NCBI RefSeq assembly: GCF_021401245.1
Contig: NZ_JACBFY010000002.1
Location: 1,105,933 to 1,169,932 of the forward strand
DNA length: 64,000 nucleotides
Direction of reading: 5' to 3'
Origin: Pseudacidovorax sp. NFM-22
GTDB lineage: Bacteria; Pseudomonadota; Gammaproteobacteria; Burkholderiales; Burkholderiaceae_C
This document shows, piece by piece, positions 39,073 to 53,913 of this stretch (its first letter is position 1; every line of letters starts with the position of its first letter). The notes beneath the pieces are model-generated. The model was not told where the DNA came from and searched no databases. It was given only the letters and a program-made list of their open reading frames with translations. The position numbers and the translations under genes are program-made.

Positions 39073-40026
39073 ATGAAGCCCACCGTCATCAGTGCCGATG
39101 CGATGTTCGAGGATTTCCGCGGCTCCCTGCGCTGGGAGTGGCTGGCGGGCCTCGGCGCCTCGGAGCGGCAGTTCGACCCCGAGGTCATCAGCAATGCCCG
39201 CTCGGCCGCCGACCTGGTCGGCTACCTGAACTACATCCATCCCTACCGCGTGCAGATCATGGGCGCCCGGGAGGTCGCGTACCTCACGCGCGGATCGCCC
39301 GAGGACTGCGCCCGGCGCGTGGCCCGCATCGTCACGCTGGAGCCGCCCATGCTGGTGCTGGCCGATGGCCAGGCCGCGCCGGACGAGCTGCTGTCCATCT
39401 GCGAGCGGGCGCAACTGCCGCTCTTCGCCACCCGCGAATCCTCGGCCTTCGTGATCGACGTGCTGCGGGCCTACCTGTCCAAGCACTTTGCCGAGCGCAC
39501 TTCGATGCACGGCGTGTTCATGGACATCCTGGGCATGGGCGTGATGATCACCGGCGAATCGGGCCTGGGCAAAAGCGAACTGGGCCTGGAGCTGATCTCG
39601 CGCGGCAACGGCCTGGTGGCCGACGACGCGGTGGACCTGTTCCGCATCAACCAGGCCACCATCGAGGGCCGCTGCCCTGACCTGCTGCAGAACCTGCTGG
39701 AGGTGCGCGGCATCGGCCTGCTGGACATCAAGGCCATCTTCGGCGAGACGGCCGTGCGCCGGAAGATGCGGCTCAAGCTCATCGTTCACCTCGTGCGGCG
39801 CGACTCCTTCGAGCGCGACTACGAGCGCATGCCCGCCGAGCCGCTCACGCAGGACGTGCTGGGCGTGCCGATCCGCAAGGTGGTCATCCAGGTGGTGGCC
39901 GGCCGCAACATCGCCGTGCTGGTCGAAGCTGCCGTGCGCAATTCCATCCTGCAGCTGCGCGGCATCGACACCTATGCCGACTTCGTCGCCCGCCACCACA
40001 AGGCCATGGAGAGCGGCGGCGCGTGA
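39073..40026 (+). CDS. hprK: HPr kinase/phosphorylase
   Basis: HprK phosphorylates and dephosphorylates HPr on serine, controlling the phosphotransfer chain. The 317-residue protein has Walker [18 protein letters not shown] near residue 159, the catalytic segment [12 protein letters not shown], and the HprK signature [20 protein letters not shown] near 210. I use the ATG at 39073 ([15 protein letters not shown]) over an upstream start because a GACAAT -10-like box ends six bases before it, which implies an almost leaderless message. A long hairpin follows the stop. Confidence 0.95.
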   Translation: MKPTVISADAMFEDFRGSLRWEWLAGLGASERQFDPEVISNARSAADLVGYLNYIHPYRVQIMGAREVAYLTRGSPEDCARRVARIVTLEPPMLVLADGQAAPDELLSICERAQLPLFATRESSAFVIDVLRAYLSKHFAERTSMHGVFMDILGMGVMITGESGLGKSELGLELISRGNGLVADDAVDLFRINQATIEGRCPDLLQNLLEVRGIGLLDIKAIFGETAVRRKMRLKLIVHLVRRDSFERDYERMPAEPLTQDVLGVPIRKVVIQVVAGRNIAVLVEAAVRNSILQLRGIDTYADFVARHHKAMESGGA

Positions 40027-40040
40027 GCTGCAGTCCCCCG

Positions 40041-40074
40041 AATGAACAAAGCCCCGGAAGGGGCTTCGTTCATT
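40041..40074 (+). terminator. Terminator-like hairpin after hprK
   Basis: A 15-base stem with one mismatch (AATGAACAAAGCCCC paired with GGGGCTTCGTTCATT) encloses the loop GGAA, 14 bases after the hprK stop. It lacks a clear T run but is the strongest hairpin in the gap. It is distinct from the family B element that follows. Confidence 0.7.
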
Positions 40075-40140
40075 GATGAGCCGTTGTTCAGCGGCACGCT
40101 GGCCGTCTTTAGAGGGCATCGGCTGGCTCCTGCTTCCCCT

Positions 40141-40343
40141 GATCAAAAGGCCGCGGAGCAGGCCATGTCAGGGTACCCGAGGAACCGGCTTTGCCAGGCC
40201 TCTGGGTGCGCCCCCCTCCAAGCCGAAGGCGCAAGAGAGGGGCTGAGGGCCGCGGCTCCAAGCCTGCCAGTGCAGGCTTGGACGTGCCCGAAGAGCAGCC
40301 GCCTCTGGCGGCCGCCCGGAGCCGCGAAGCGGCATGGGGGGTG
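40141..40343 (-). repeat. Family B 3'-end repeat, copy B4 (full length, inverted)
   Basis: On the minus strand it starts one base after the fur stop codon with CACCCCCCATGCCGC and carries all modules of B1. The hairpin at 40176-40206 has helix GAGG/CCTC around CTGGC-AAA-GCCGG. The second module reads AAGCCTGC/GCAGGCTT, one pair longer than in B1. It fills most of the gap between hprK and fur. Confidence 0.82.
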
Positions 40344-40760
40344 CTACCGATTCCTGCAGTCGTTGCACACGCCGTAGAGCGACATGGCGTGATCCTGCAG
40401 TTCCCAGCCCTTGTCCTTGGCGATCATCTGCTGGCGGCGCTCGATCTCGGCGTCGTAGAACTCCTCGACCTTGCCGCAGACGGTGCACACCAGGTGGTCG
40501 TGGTGCGTGCCCTCGTTGAGTTCGTAGACCGCCTTGCCGCTCTCGAAGTGGCTGCGCTCCAGGATGCCGGCCTGCTCGAACTGGGTCAGCACACGGTACA
40601 CGGTGGCCAGGCCGATGTCGGAGCGCTCGTTCAGCAGCACGCGGAACACGTCTTCGGCCGTCATGTGGCGCTGGCCGCCGGTCTGGAAGATCTCCAGGAT
40701 CTTCAGGCGGGGAAGGGTGGCTTTGAGGCCGGTGCTCTTGAGTTCTTCGATGTTGCCCAT
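40344..40760 (-). CDS. fur: Ferric uptake regulator
   Basis: Fur represses iron-uptake genes when Fe2+ is plentiful. The 138-residue protein has the winged helix at residues 1-80 ([34 protein letters not shown]) and the metal-binding dimerisation domain with [21 protein letters not shown] near 83 and a second cysteine pair in [11 protein letters not shown] at the C-terminus. The ATG at 40760 ([11 protein letters not shown]) fits the family better than in-frame starts 5-11 codons upstream. It is divergent from bamE, the usual arrangement. Confidence 0.96.
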   Translation of the reverse strand: MGNIEELKSTGLKATLPRLKILEIFQTGGQRHMTAEDVFRVLLNERSDIGLATVYRVLTQFEQAGILERSHFESGKAVYELNEGTHHDHLVCTVCGKVEEFYDAEIERRQQMIAKDKGWELQDHAMSLYGVCNDCRNR

Positions 40761-40876
40761 GGTGGATTCCGGCATTGGCGAGGCGGGTGGCATGCCCGCG
40801 CTGCCTGTGGGTCGGAGCCGCCCTGGCAGAGGCCGGCCGCTACAATGCCCGGATCATATCGCCACGCTTTTTCCCC

Positions 40877-41431
40877 ATGCCTGGACAACTTCTCCGCCCG
40901 AGCGGCTTTCGTCTGGCGGCCGTCCTGCTGGTCGGCGTCGGCATCGCCGGCTGCAGCAGCACCGGTGATCGTGTGCGCGGCGCCCTCAACGCGATCACGC
41001 CGTACAAGGTCGAGGTGGTGCAGGGCAACTTCGTCTCCAAGGAGCAGGTGGACGCCCTCAAGACCGGCATGTCGCGCCAGCAGGTGCGCGAGATCCTGGG
41101 CACGCCACTGCTCACCGACGTCTTCCATGCCAACCGCTGGGACTACGTCTTCACCATCCGCCGCCAGGGCGTCGAGCCGCAGCAACGCCGCCTGACGGTG
41201 TTCTTCGACGGCGACACGCTGGCCCGCTTCGAGGGCGACACCATGCCTTCCGAAGAGGAGTTCGTCGCCACGCTGGACACCCGCAAGCGCAGCGGCAAGG
41301 TGCCCGAGCTGCAGGCCTCGGAAGACGAACTCAAGAAATTCAAACCGGCCGTGTCCGCGTCGCCCACGCAGGACCTGCCGCGCAGCACCCAGCCGCTGCC
41401 GCCGAGCTACCCCCCGCTCGAAACCCGCTGA
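40877..41431 (+). CDS. bamE: Outer membrane protein assembly factor BamE (SmpA/OmlA)
   Basis: BamE is a lipoprotein of the BAM complex, which folds outer-membrane proteins. The 184 residues have a lipoprotein signal with lipobox GIAGC near residue 26, then the SmpA/OmlA domain ([67 protein letters not shown]). The C-terminal third is proline-rich and longer than in E. coli (113 residues). TACAAT at 40841-40846 may be its -10 box. It is divergent from fur and precedes dapB. Confidence 0.93.
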   Translation: MPGQLLRPSGFRLAAVLLVGVGIAGCSSTGDRVRGALNAITPYKVEVVQGNFVSKEQVDALKTGMSRQQVREILGTPLLTDVFHANRWDYVFTIRRQGVEPQQRRLTVFFDGDTLARFEGDTMPSEEEFVATLDTRKRSGKVPELQASEDELKKFKPAVSASPTQDLPRSTQPLPPSYPPLETR

Positions 41432-41525
41432 GCCTTCTCCCAAGGCCGCCGGTCGCCGCCGTCGCAACGCGGCCGGCCCGGCGGCCTTCGTTGTTCTTGC
41501 CCTCCCGCACCGAAAGCGAACGCGC

Positions 41526-42365
41526 ATGACCGCCGCTCCCGTCGCCTCCTCTCCGTCTTCCGCCTCGCACCGCATCGCCGTCGCGGGCGCCTCCGGCCGC
41601 ATGGGCCACATGCTGATCGAGGCGGTGCGCGCCGCGGACGACTGCCAGCTGGCCGGCGCCCTCGACCGCGAAGGCAGCCCCACGCTGGGCGGCGATGCGG
41701 GCGCCTTCCTGGGCTTTGCCTCCGGCGTGGCCGTGACGGCCGACCTGCGGGCTGGCCTCGCCGGTGCGCAGGTGCTGATCGACTTCACCCGCCCCGAAGG
41801 CACGATGGCCCATCTGGCCGTCTGCCGCGAACTGGGTGTGCAGGCCGTGATCGGCACCACCGGCTTCAGCGATGCGCAGAAGGCCGAGATCGCCGAGATC
41901 GCCAAGGACATCGCCATCGTCATGGCGCCCAACATGAGCGTCGGCGTCAACGTCACCTTCAAGCTGCTGGAGATGGCGGCCAAGGCGCTTTCCACCGGCT
42001 ACGACATCGAGGTCATCGAGGCGCACCACCGCCACAAGGTGGACGCGCCGTCGGGCACCGCGCTCAAGATGGGCGAGGTGATCGCCGACGCGCTGGGCCG
42101 CGACCTGAAGGAATGCGCCGTCTACGGCCGCGAAGGCGTGACCGGCGAGCGCGACCCCTCCACCATCGGCTTCGCCACCATCCGCGGCGGCGACATCGTG
42201 GGCGACCACACGGTGCTGTTCGCCGGCACGGGCGAGCGCATCGAGATCTCGCACAAGTCGAGCAGCCGCGCCGGCTATGCCCAGGGCAGCCTGCGCGCGG
42301 TGCGCTTCCTGGCCGGCAAGAAGAACGGCCTGTTCGACATGTTCGACGTGCTCGGCCTGCGCTGA
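41526..42365 (+). CDS. dapB: 4-hydroxy-tetrahydrodipicolinate reductase
   Basis: DapB makes tetrahydrodipicolinate in the lysine and diaminopimelate pathway. The 279-residue protein opens with a short disordered N-terminus, then the nucleotide-binding loop [18 protein letters not shown] (residues 18-35), [15 protein letters not shown] near 85, [13 protein letters not shown] near 115, and the substrate motif [20 protein letters not shown] near 166 with the catalytic His and Lys. The start is the ATG at 41526. It is followed 38 bases later by exbB. Confidence 0.96.
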   Translation: MTAAPVASSPSSASHRIAVAGASGRMGHMLIEAVRAADDCQLAGALDREGSPTLGGDAGAFLGFASGVAVTADLRAGLAGAQVLIDFTRPEGTMAHLAVCRELGVQAVIGTTGFSDAQKAEIAEIAKDIAIVMAPNMSVGVNVTFKLLEMAAKALSTGYDIEVIEAHHRHKVDAPSGTALKMGEVIADALGRDLKECAVYGREGVTGERDPSTIGFATIRGGDIVGDHTVLFAGTGERIEISHKSSSRAGYAQGSLRAVRFLAGKKNGLFDMFDVLGLR

Positions 42366-42403
42366 GCACGCCATTCCCTTCACCGCGACCGCGCGAGCAG
42401 ACG

Positions 42404-43105
42404 ATGGGCGCCCTTTCGCTGCTGGACCAGGCCGACGCCGTCGGCCGCGGCGTCGCCTTGTTTCTGCTGCTGATGTCGGTGGCCAGCTGGGTCACGCTGC
42501 TGTGGAAAGCGTGGGCGCTTCGCGGCGGAGCCGGCCGGCTGGCCCGTGCGGTGGCGCTCTTCTGGCAGGCGCCGAACGTGGGCGAGGGCGTGGCCCGACT
42601 GGCAGGACTCGACCCGCGCCGCCATGTGCTGCCGCTGGCGCAGGCGGTGCAGTCGCTGCCCGCGCGCACCGTACCCGACACGTTGCAGGCCCTGGGCCAG
42701 CCGCAGGCGCCGCTCACCCGCGCGTTGCGCGATGCGCTGCAGGCCGTGCTGCGGCAGCTGCAGGCGGGGCAGATCCTGCTGGCCACCATCGGTGCCACGG
42801 CGCCCTTCGTGGGCCTGCTGGGCACCGTGTGGGGCATCCATGGCGCGCTGGTCAGCATCGCGGGCCAGGCGGGCGGCTTCACCATCGACAAGGTGGCCGG
42901 CCCGGTGGGCGAGGCGCTGATCATGACCGCCTTCGGCCTGGCCGTGGCCCTGCCGGCCGTGGCGGCCTACAACGTCTTCGGCCGCATCATCGGCCACATG
43001 GAGGCCGAACTCGAAGGCTTCGCGCACGACCTGCTGGCCGTGTTCGCCCCTGATCCGGCCACGGCACCGCTGCCGCCCGCTCGGCCGATGCCGGTCACAG
43101 CCTGA
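42404..43105 (+). CDS. exbB: ExbB/TolQ-family proton channel protein
   Basis: ExbB and ExbD use the proton gradient to energise TonB. The 233-residue protein has three membrane segments: residues about 14-34 (GVALFLLLMSVASWVTLLWK), 124-145 (ATIGATAPFVGLLGTVWGIHGA) and 168-190 (EALIMTAFGLAVALPAVAAYNVFGR, here abbreviated by its position). The GLLGTVWGI motif is the family hallmark. It could be a TolQ homologue, but the adjacent ExbD-like gene and the absence of tolA/tolB favour ExbB. The window also holds a TonB-dependent receptor. Confidence 0.88.
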   Translation: MGALSLLDQADAVGRGVALFLLLMSVASWVTLLWKAWALRGGAGRLARAVALFWQAPNVGEGVARLAGLDPRRHVLPLAQAVQSLPARTVPDTLQALGQPQAPLTRALRDALQAVLRQLQAGQILLATIGATAPFVGLLGTVWGIHGALVSIAGQAGGFTIDKVAGPVGEALIMTAFGLAVALPAVAAYNVFGRIIGHMEAELEGFAHDLLAVFAPDPATAPLPPARPMPVTA

Positions 43106-43171
43106 TCGTTGGGCGGCCGCTTCCGACAGCCCGGCGCGCTCTTATCACCCTCACCAGGACGACCATCCGCC

Positions 43172-43636
43172 ATGGCCTTCGGCCGCAGCACCGACCGCCT
43201 GAACCCGCGCACCGGCCCCGCCGCGCGGCCGATGGCCGACATCAACGTCACGCCGCTGGTGGACGTGATGCTGGTGCTGCTGGTGATCTTCATCGTGACG
43301 GCGCCGCTGATGGCCAGTTCGATCCGTCTCGACCTGCCTACCGCCGGGGCCGCTGCGCCCGTGGAGCAGCCCCGCGCCATCAGCGTGGCACTGGATGCGC
43401 AGGGCCGCCTGTTCGTCGACGACCAGCCCGTGGCCGACACGCAGGCCCTGGCGCAGCGCCTGCGCACCGCCGCCGCGGGTGTGCCGGACATCGAACTGCA
43501 ACTGCGTGCCGACCGCAGCCGGCCCTATGGCGAGATCGTCACGCTAATGGACGCCGCGCGTGAGGCTGGCATCCAGCGCATCGGCTTCGTGGCCGAACCG
43601 GCGGCCGGACCGACGCCCGCCACCGCGCCCCGCTGA
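43172..43636 (+). CDS. exbD: ExbD/TolR-family protein
   Basis: A 154-residue partner of ExbB. A single membrane segment follows MADINVTPLVDVMLVLLVIF (about residues 21-45), with the essential Asp in PLVDVM. The C-terminal periplasmic domain reads ISVALDAQGRLFVDDQPV and ELQLRADRSRPYGEIVTLMD. The ATG at 43172 is followed by MAFGRSTD; an in-frame start at 43109 would add residues with no ribosome site. It converges on glgP with a 21-base gap. Confidence 0.9.
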   Translation: MAFGRSTDRLNPRTGPAARPMADINVTPLVDVMLVLLVIFIVTAPLMASSIRLDLPTAGAAAPVEQPRAISVALDAQGRLFVDDQPVADTQALAQRLRTAAAGVPDIELQLRADRSRPYGEIVTLMDAAREAGIQRIGFVAEPAAGPTPATAPR

Positions 43637-43657
43637 ACGCGGGCCCGACCCGCGGCC

Positions 43658-46126
<2,469 letters not shown>

Positions 46127-46185
46127 GGCGTTCTTGAAAGCTTTCGTGGATGGGAAGGGGCCCGGCGCCGAAGGTTCCCCAGCAT

Positions 46186-47660
46186 TTAATGGGCCAGGGC
46201 CTCCCGGTAGACCGTGAGATAGTGCTCGGCGGCGGTGCCCCAGTCGGCCGGCCGGCGCATGGCGGTGGCCCGCACGCGGCGCCAGTCGGCGGGTCGCTCG
46301 TACAGGGCGAAGGCCCGGCGCAGGGCGCGGGCGTAGTCCTCGCCCTCGAAGCGCTCGAACACGAAGCCGGTGGCCGTGCCCTCGGCCATGTTCTCCAGCG
46401 CGCAGTCCACCACCGTGTCGGCCAGGCCGCCCACGCGGTGCACCAGCGGCAGGGCGCCGTAGCGCAGGCCGTACATCTGCGTCAGGCCGCAGGGCTCGAA
46501 GCGCGAGGGCACCAGCACCACGTCGGCGCCGCCGAAGAGGCGGTGGGCCAACGGCTCGTCGTAGCCGATGCGCGCGGCGATGCGCTTGGGCTGCGCGGCC
46601 GCGCGCTCGCGGAAGGCCTGTTCCATCCAGGCGTCGCCGCTGCCCAGCACGGCCAGCTGGCCGCCGCGTTCGAGCAGGGCGTCGATGCCGCCCAGCACCA
46701 GATGCAGGCCCTTCTGCTCGGTCAGCCGGCTGACGACGATGAACAGCGGTGCGCGCTCGTCCACCGCCAGGCCCAGCTCATGCTGCAGCGCCGCCTTGCA
46801 GCGGGCCTTGCCCGCCATGCGCCGGCCCTCGGGCATGGAAAAGCGCTGCGCCAGGTGGCTGTCGGTGGCGGGGTTCCACACCGTCTCGTCCACGGCGTTG
46901 AGGATGCCGTGCAGCGCACCGCTGCGCGCGCGCAGCAGGCCGTCGAGGCCGAAGCCCTGCTCGGGCGTCTGGATCTCCTGGGCATAGGTGGGGCTGACGG
47001 TGGTGATGCGGTCGGCGTAGAACAGGCCCGCCTTCATGAAGGAGACGTCGCCGTGGTATTCCAGCCCCTCGACCTGGAAGGCCTCGGGCGGCAGGCCCAG
47101 CTCGGCGAAGGCCCAGCCGCCGAACTGGCCCTGGTAGGCCAGGTTGTGGATGGTGAAGACGCTGCGCACGTCCGCGCCCTGGCCGCGCTGGCGCGCGAAA
47201 GCCAGGTAGGCCGGCGCCAGGCCGGCGTGCCAGTCGTGCGCATGCAGCAGCTCGGGGCGCCACAGCGGGTCCAGCCCCTGGGCCAGCAGCGCGGCGGCCC
47301 AGCCCAGCATGGCGAAGCGGCGGTGGTTGTCGCCGTAGGGCTGCTTGCCGGGGCCTTCGTAGGGATTGCCCGGGCGGTCGTACAGGGCGGGCGAATCGAT
47401 CAGGTAGGTGGGCAGCAGCCGCCCCGCACCGCCATCGATGTAGCCGAAGCGCAGCAGGGCGGGCTCGCCCCAGGGCGCATGGAAGGACGCCACCGGCCGT
47501 GCATCGGCCACGCCGGCCGCGATGGCCGGAAAGGCGGGCAGCAGCACCCGGGCGTCGGCGCCCGCGGCCGCCAGGGCCAGGGGCAGGGCGCCGGTCACGT
47601 CGGCGAGGCCGCCGGTCTTGAGCAGCGGGAAGAGCTCCGCGCTCACTTGCAGGATGCGCA

Positions 47661-47661
<1 letters not shown>
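46186..47661 (-). CDS. glgA: Glycogen synthase (ADP-glucose dependent)
   Basis: GlgA extends alpha-1,4 chains from ADP-glucose. The 491 residues are typical. The ADP-glucose-binding motif [17 protein letters not shown] is at residues 14-30, [16 protein letters not shown] near 139, [16 protein letters not shown] near 308, and the C-terminal motif [17 protein letters not shown] near 388. Its start shares one base with the glgC stop (TGATG), so the two are coupled. Confidence 0.96.
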
Positions 47662-48980
<1,319 letters not shown>

Positions 48981-49037
48981 CCCGTGAGTCTCCTGTGGGG
49001 TCGGTGTCGGTCTTGTGGAAGGCAAAGTCGGCAGTCG

Positions 49038-51077
<2,040 letters not shown>

Positions 51078-51085
51078 GTGGCCGG

Positions 51086-51271
51086 TCAGTGCTCGCGGGT
51101 AGGGCTCAGTGCGGGGCCGCTCAGGCGCACGACCTTCTGGTTGCGCACCACGACCACGGCGGTTCCGGTCCGCGCAGCGGTCTCGCGCGCCGCTGCGGCA
51201 GCCCGCCGCAAGGCTGCCAGCGAGGCGGGCAGGTCCCGGTCCTTGGCTTGGGAAATGGGTCTGGCGCTCAT
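51086..51271 (-). CDS. Small protein downstream of the Zeta-like fragment, possible antitoxin-type partner
   Basis: A 61-residue protein with an alanine/arginine-rich helix ([20 protein letters not shown]) and a short beta end [14 protein letters not shown] recall similar small proteins next to Zeta-toxin-like genes, where they may be antitoxins, but no defining domain is visible. Its ATG overlaps the stop of the kinase-like gene by four bases (ATGA), and glgX starts eight bases after it, so it is embedded in the glg operon. Function is unproven. Confidence 0.6.
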   Translation of the reverse strand: MSARPISQAKDRDLPASLAALRRAAAAARETAARTGTAVVVVRNQKVVRLSGPALSPTREH

Positions 51272-51546
51272 GGTGCTTCTCCCCAGTCGATCAGCGTGGG
51301 CTCGTCGCCCGAGTTGTCATACAGCGCCCAGGCATCGACCGCCTGACGATAGCGCCGATCAAAATTGTCACGGCCGGCCTGAAGGATGGCCGCGGCTTCA
51401 GGGGCGAAGGGCGACAGCCCCGCTGCGATCAGGTCCGCGTTGATGAAACGCAGCACTTGCGCTTCCTGTGGCAGGAAGGCGCGGGCGAAAGTGGTTTTTC
51501 CCGCTCCGTTCGGGCCGGCAATGATGACGATCTTGGGCTCAGCCAT
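51268..51546 (-). pseudogene. Zeta-toxin-like kinase, internally deleted
   Basis: The 92-residue product has the N-terminus of Zeta-type P-loop kinases ([20 protein letters not shown], then [19 protein letters not shown] to about residue 52). It then jumps to what I recognise as the far C-terminus of the same family ([21 protein letters not shown]). Full-length relatives are, from memory, about 190-200 residues. The middle, with the catalytic region and the ETTLSG-type motif, is missing, so kinase activity is unlikely. Walker A is intact at about 10-19. Frame and the downstream ATGA coupling are kept. It overlaps the glgB end by eight bases. It may be inert or a dominant-negative form. Confidence 0.7.
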
Positions 51547-53707
51547 GGGCCACCCACCACGTCACCGCCAGCGGCGGCACGGTGATCGCCAGGTGCTGGG
51601 CCTGGCCGTGCATCGGCTCGGGCACCGTGTTGGCCATGCCGTTGACCACGCCGCTGCCGCCGAACAGCTCGCTGTCGGTGTTGAGCACCTCGCGCCAGGC
51701 ACCGGCCCGGGGCACGCCCACGCGGTAGTCGTGGCGCACGACGGGCGTGAAGTTGGCCACCGCCAGCAGCAGGGCGCCGTCGGGTGCGCGGCGCACGAAG
51801 GCGAAAACGGACTGCGCCTCGTCGTCGTGCACCATCCATTCGAAGCCCTGGGGTTCGCAGTCCTGCTCGAACAGGGCCGGAAAGTGGCGGTACAGGCGGT
51901 TGAGTTCGCGCACCAGGCGCTGCACGCCCTGGTGCGGCGCGTGGTCGAGCAGCTGCCAGTCGAGGCTGCGGTCGTGGCTCCATTCGCGCGTCTGGGCGAA
52001 CTCGCCGCCCATGAACAGCAGCTTCTTGCCCGGATAGGCCCATTGCCAGCCGTACAGCAGCCGCAGCCCGGCAAAGCGCTGCCAGTCGTCGCCGCCGGCC
52101 ATCTTGTCGATGAGCGGGCCCTTGCCGTGCACCACCTCGTCGTGCGAGAGCGGCAGCACGAAGTTCTCGCTGTGGGCGTACATCAGGCCGAAGGTGATCT
52201 GCCGGTGCTGGTGGCGGCGGTGCAGCGGATCGGTGTGAACGTAGGCCAGGGTGTCGTTCATCCAGCCCATGTTCCATTTGTAGTGGAAGCCCAGGCCGCC
52301 GGCTTCGGGCGGCTGGGTGACGCGCGGGAAGCTGGTCGATTCCTCGGCGAAGGTGACGGCGCCGGGTCGCTCGGTGCCCACCACCTGGTTCATGCGGCGC
52401 AGGAAGGCGATGGCTTCCAGGTTCTCGCGGCCGCCGTGTTCGTTGGGCAGCCACTCGCCGTGCGGGCGGCTGTAGTCGCGGTAGAGCATGGAGGCCACGG
52501 CGTCCACCCGCAGGCCGTCGATGCCGAAGCGCTCCAGCCAGTACAGGGCATTGCCGACCAGGTAGTTGCAGACCTCGGTGCGCTTCCAGTTGAAGATGAG
52601 CGTGTTCCAGTCGCGGTGGAAGCCCTCGCGCCGGTCTTCGTACTCGTACAGGGCGGTGCCGTCGAAGCGCGCCAGGCCATGCGCGTCGGTGGGAAAGTGC
52701 GCCGGCACCCAGTCCAGGATCACGCCCAGCCCGGCGGCATGGGCGGCCTGCACGAAATGGCGGAAGTCCTCCGGCGTGCCGAAGCGCGAGGTCGGCGCAT
52801 ACAGCCCGATCGGCTGGTAGCCCCAGGAGCCGTCGAAGGGGTGCTCGCTGATCGGCAGCAGCTCCAGGTGGGTGAAGCCAAGCCCGGCGGCATAGGGCAC
52901 CAGCGTCTCGGCCAGCTCGCGGTAGCTGAGCCATTCGTGGCCGTTCTTGCGGCGCCAGGAGCCCAGGTGCACCTCGTAGATGCTGATGGGCGCGTCGCGC
53001 CGGTTGGCGGCGGCGCGCTCGGGCGGCAGCGGCAGGGGCGGCGGCAATTCGCGCACCACGCTGGCGGTCCCGGGCCGCAGGCGGGCGCCGAAGGCGTAGG
53101 GGTCGGCCTTGCGCAGCAGCGCCCCGTCCGCGGCCAGGATCTCGAATTCGTAGGCATCGCCGGGCTGCACATGCGGCGCGAAGATCTCCCACACGCCGCA
53201 TTCGGGCCGACGCCGCATCAGGTGGCGGCGGCCGTCCCAGGTGTTGAAGTCGCCCACCACCGACACGCGGTGCGCATGCGGCGCCCAGACGGCAAAGGCC
53301 ACGCCGTGCACGCCGGCCTGCACGCGCGGATGCGCGCCCAGCACCTCGAAGGGCCGCAGGTGCGTGCCTTCGGCCAGCAGCCACACGTCCAGGTCGGACA
53401 GCACGGGTCCGAAGCGGTAGGGGTCGTGCAGGCGGGAGGCATGGCCGTCGTCCCACTGCACCTGCAGCAGGTAGCCCAGCTCGGCCGGGGCGGCGGGCAC
53501 CAGGGCGGCGAAGACATCCGAGTCGCCCTGGCGCTGCAGCACCGCCAGCGGATCGCCCGAGGCCGCATGCAGCACCGCGACCTGGCGTGCCCCCGGCAGC
53601 AGGGCCGCGATGCGCAGCCCGCCGGCCACGCGGTGCGGGCCGAGCACGGCGAAGGGGTCGCCATGCTCGGTCCGCATGAGGGACTGGATTTCGCCGTCGG
53701 AAAGCAT
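51539..53707 (-). CDS. glgB: 1,4-alpha-glucan branching enzyme
   Basis: GlgB makes the alpha-1,6 branches of glycogen. The 722 residues have the N-terminal domain ([12 protein letters not shown]), a CBM48 domain ([20 protein letters not shown] near residue 138), and the GH13 barrel: [19 protein letters not shown] near 297, the nucleophile in [18 protein letters not shown] near 394, the acid in [12 protein letters not shown] near 450, and [12 protein letters not shown] near 512. It is the first gene of the glg operon on the minus strand. Its promoter should lie in 53708-53913, shared with divergent leuS. Confidence 0.96.
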   Translation of the reverse strand: MLSDGEIQSLMRTEHGDPFAVLGPHRVAGGLRIAALLPGARQVAVLHAASGDPLAVLQRQGDSDVFAALVPAAPAELGYLLQVQWDDGHASRLHDPYRFGPVLSDLDVWLLAEGTHLRPFEVLGAHPRVQAGVHGVAFAVWAPHAHRVSVVGDFNTWDGRRHLMRRRPECGVWEIFAPHVQPGDAYEFEILAADGALLRKADPYAFGARLRPGTASVVRELPPPLPLPPERAAANRRDAPISIYEVHLGSWRRKNGHEWLSYRELAETLVPYAAGLGFTHLELLPISEHPFDGSWGYQPIGLYAPTSRFGTPEDFRHFVQAAHAAGLGVILDWVPAHFPTDAHGLARFDGTALYEYEDRREGFHRDWNTLIFNWKRTEVCNYLVGNALYWLERFGIDGLRVDAVASMLYRDYSRPHGEWLPNEHGGRENLEAIAFLRRMNQVVGTERPGAVTFAEESTSFPRVTQPPEAGGLGFHYKWNMGWMNDTLAYVHTDPLHRRHQHRQITFGLMYAHSENFVLPLSHDEVVHGKGPLIDKMAGGDDWQRFAGLRLLYGWQWAYPGKKLLFMGGEFAQTREWSHDRSLDWQLLDHAPHQGVQRLVRELNRLYRHFPALFEQDCEPQGFEWMVHDDEAQSVFAFVRRAPDGALLLAVANFTPVVRHDYRVGVPRAGAWREVLNTDSELFGGSGVVNGMANTVPEPMHGQAQHLAITVPPLAVTWWVAHG

Positions 53708-53913
53708 TCGGAAAAGGGGGATGGCGAAGAGGACGCCGCAGGGGTTCCAAATGTAGCGAATACCCTGGGCCGTCCGGCGGGACTGGAGGCCAGGCCGGTC
53801 CCGGTGGTCGCCCGCGCCGCAAGCGAGAAACGGGCCACCCCGTGCGGCCTGCGCCGAGCCCTGATAATCGCCGGTCCCCGGCCCGCCCTGCGCCGGGTGC
53901 CTGTGCCAAGCCC

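Noticed and set aside
42404..43636. Considered tolQ-tolR instead of exbB-exbD
   Set aside because: No tolA, tolB or pal is adjacent, and the dapB-exbB-exbD order is the usual context; the distinction is not absolute.
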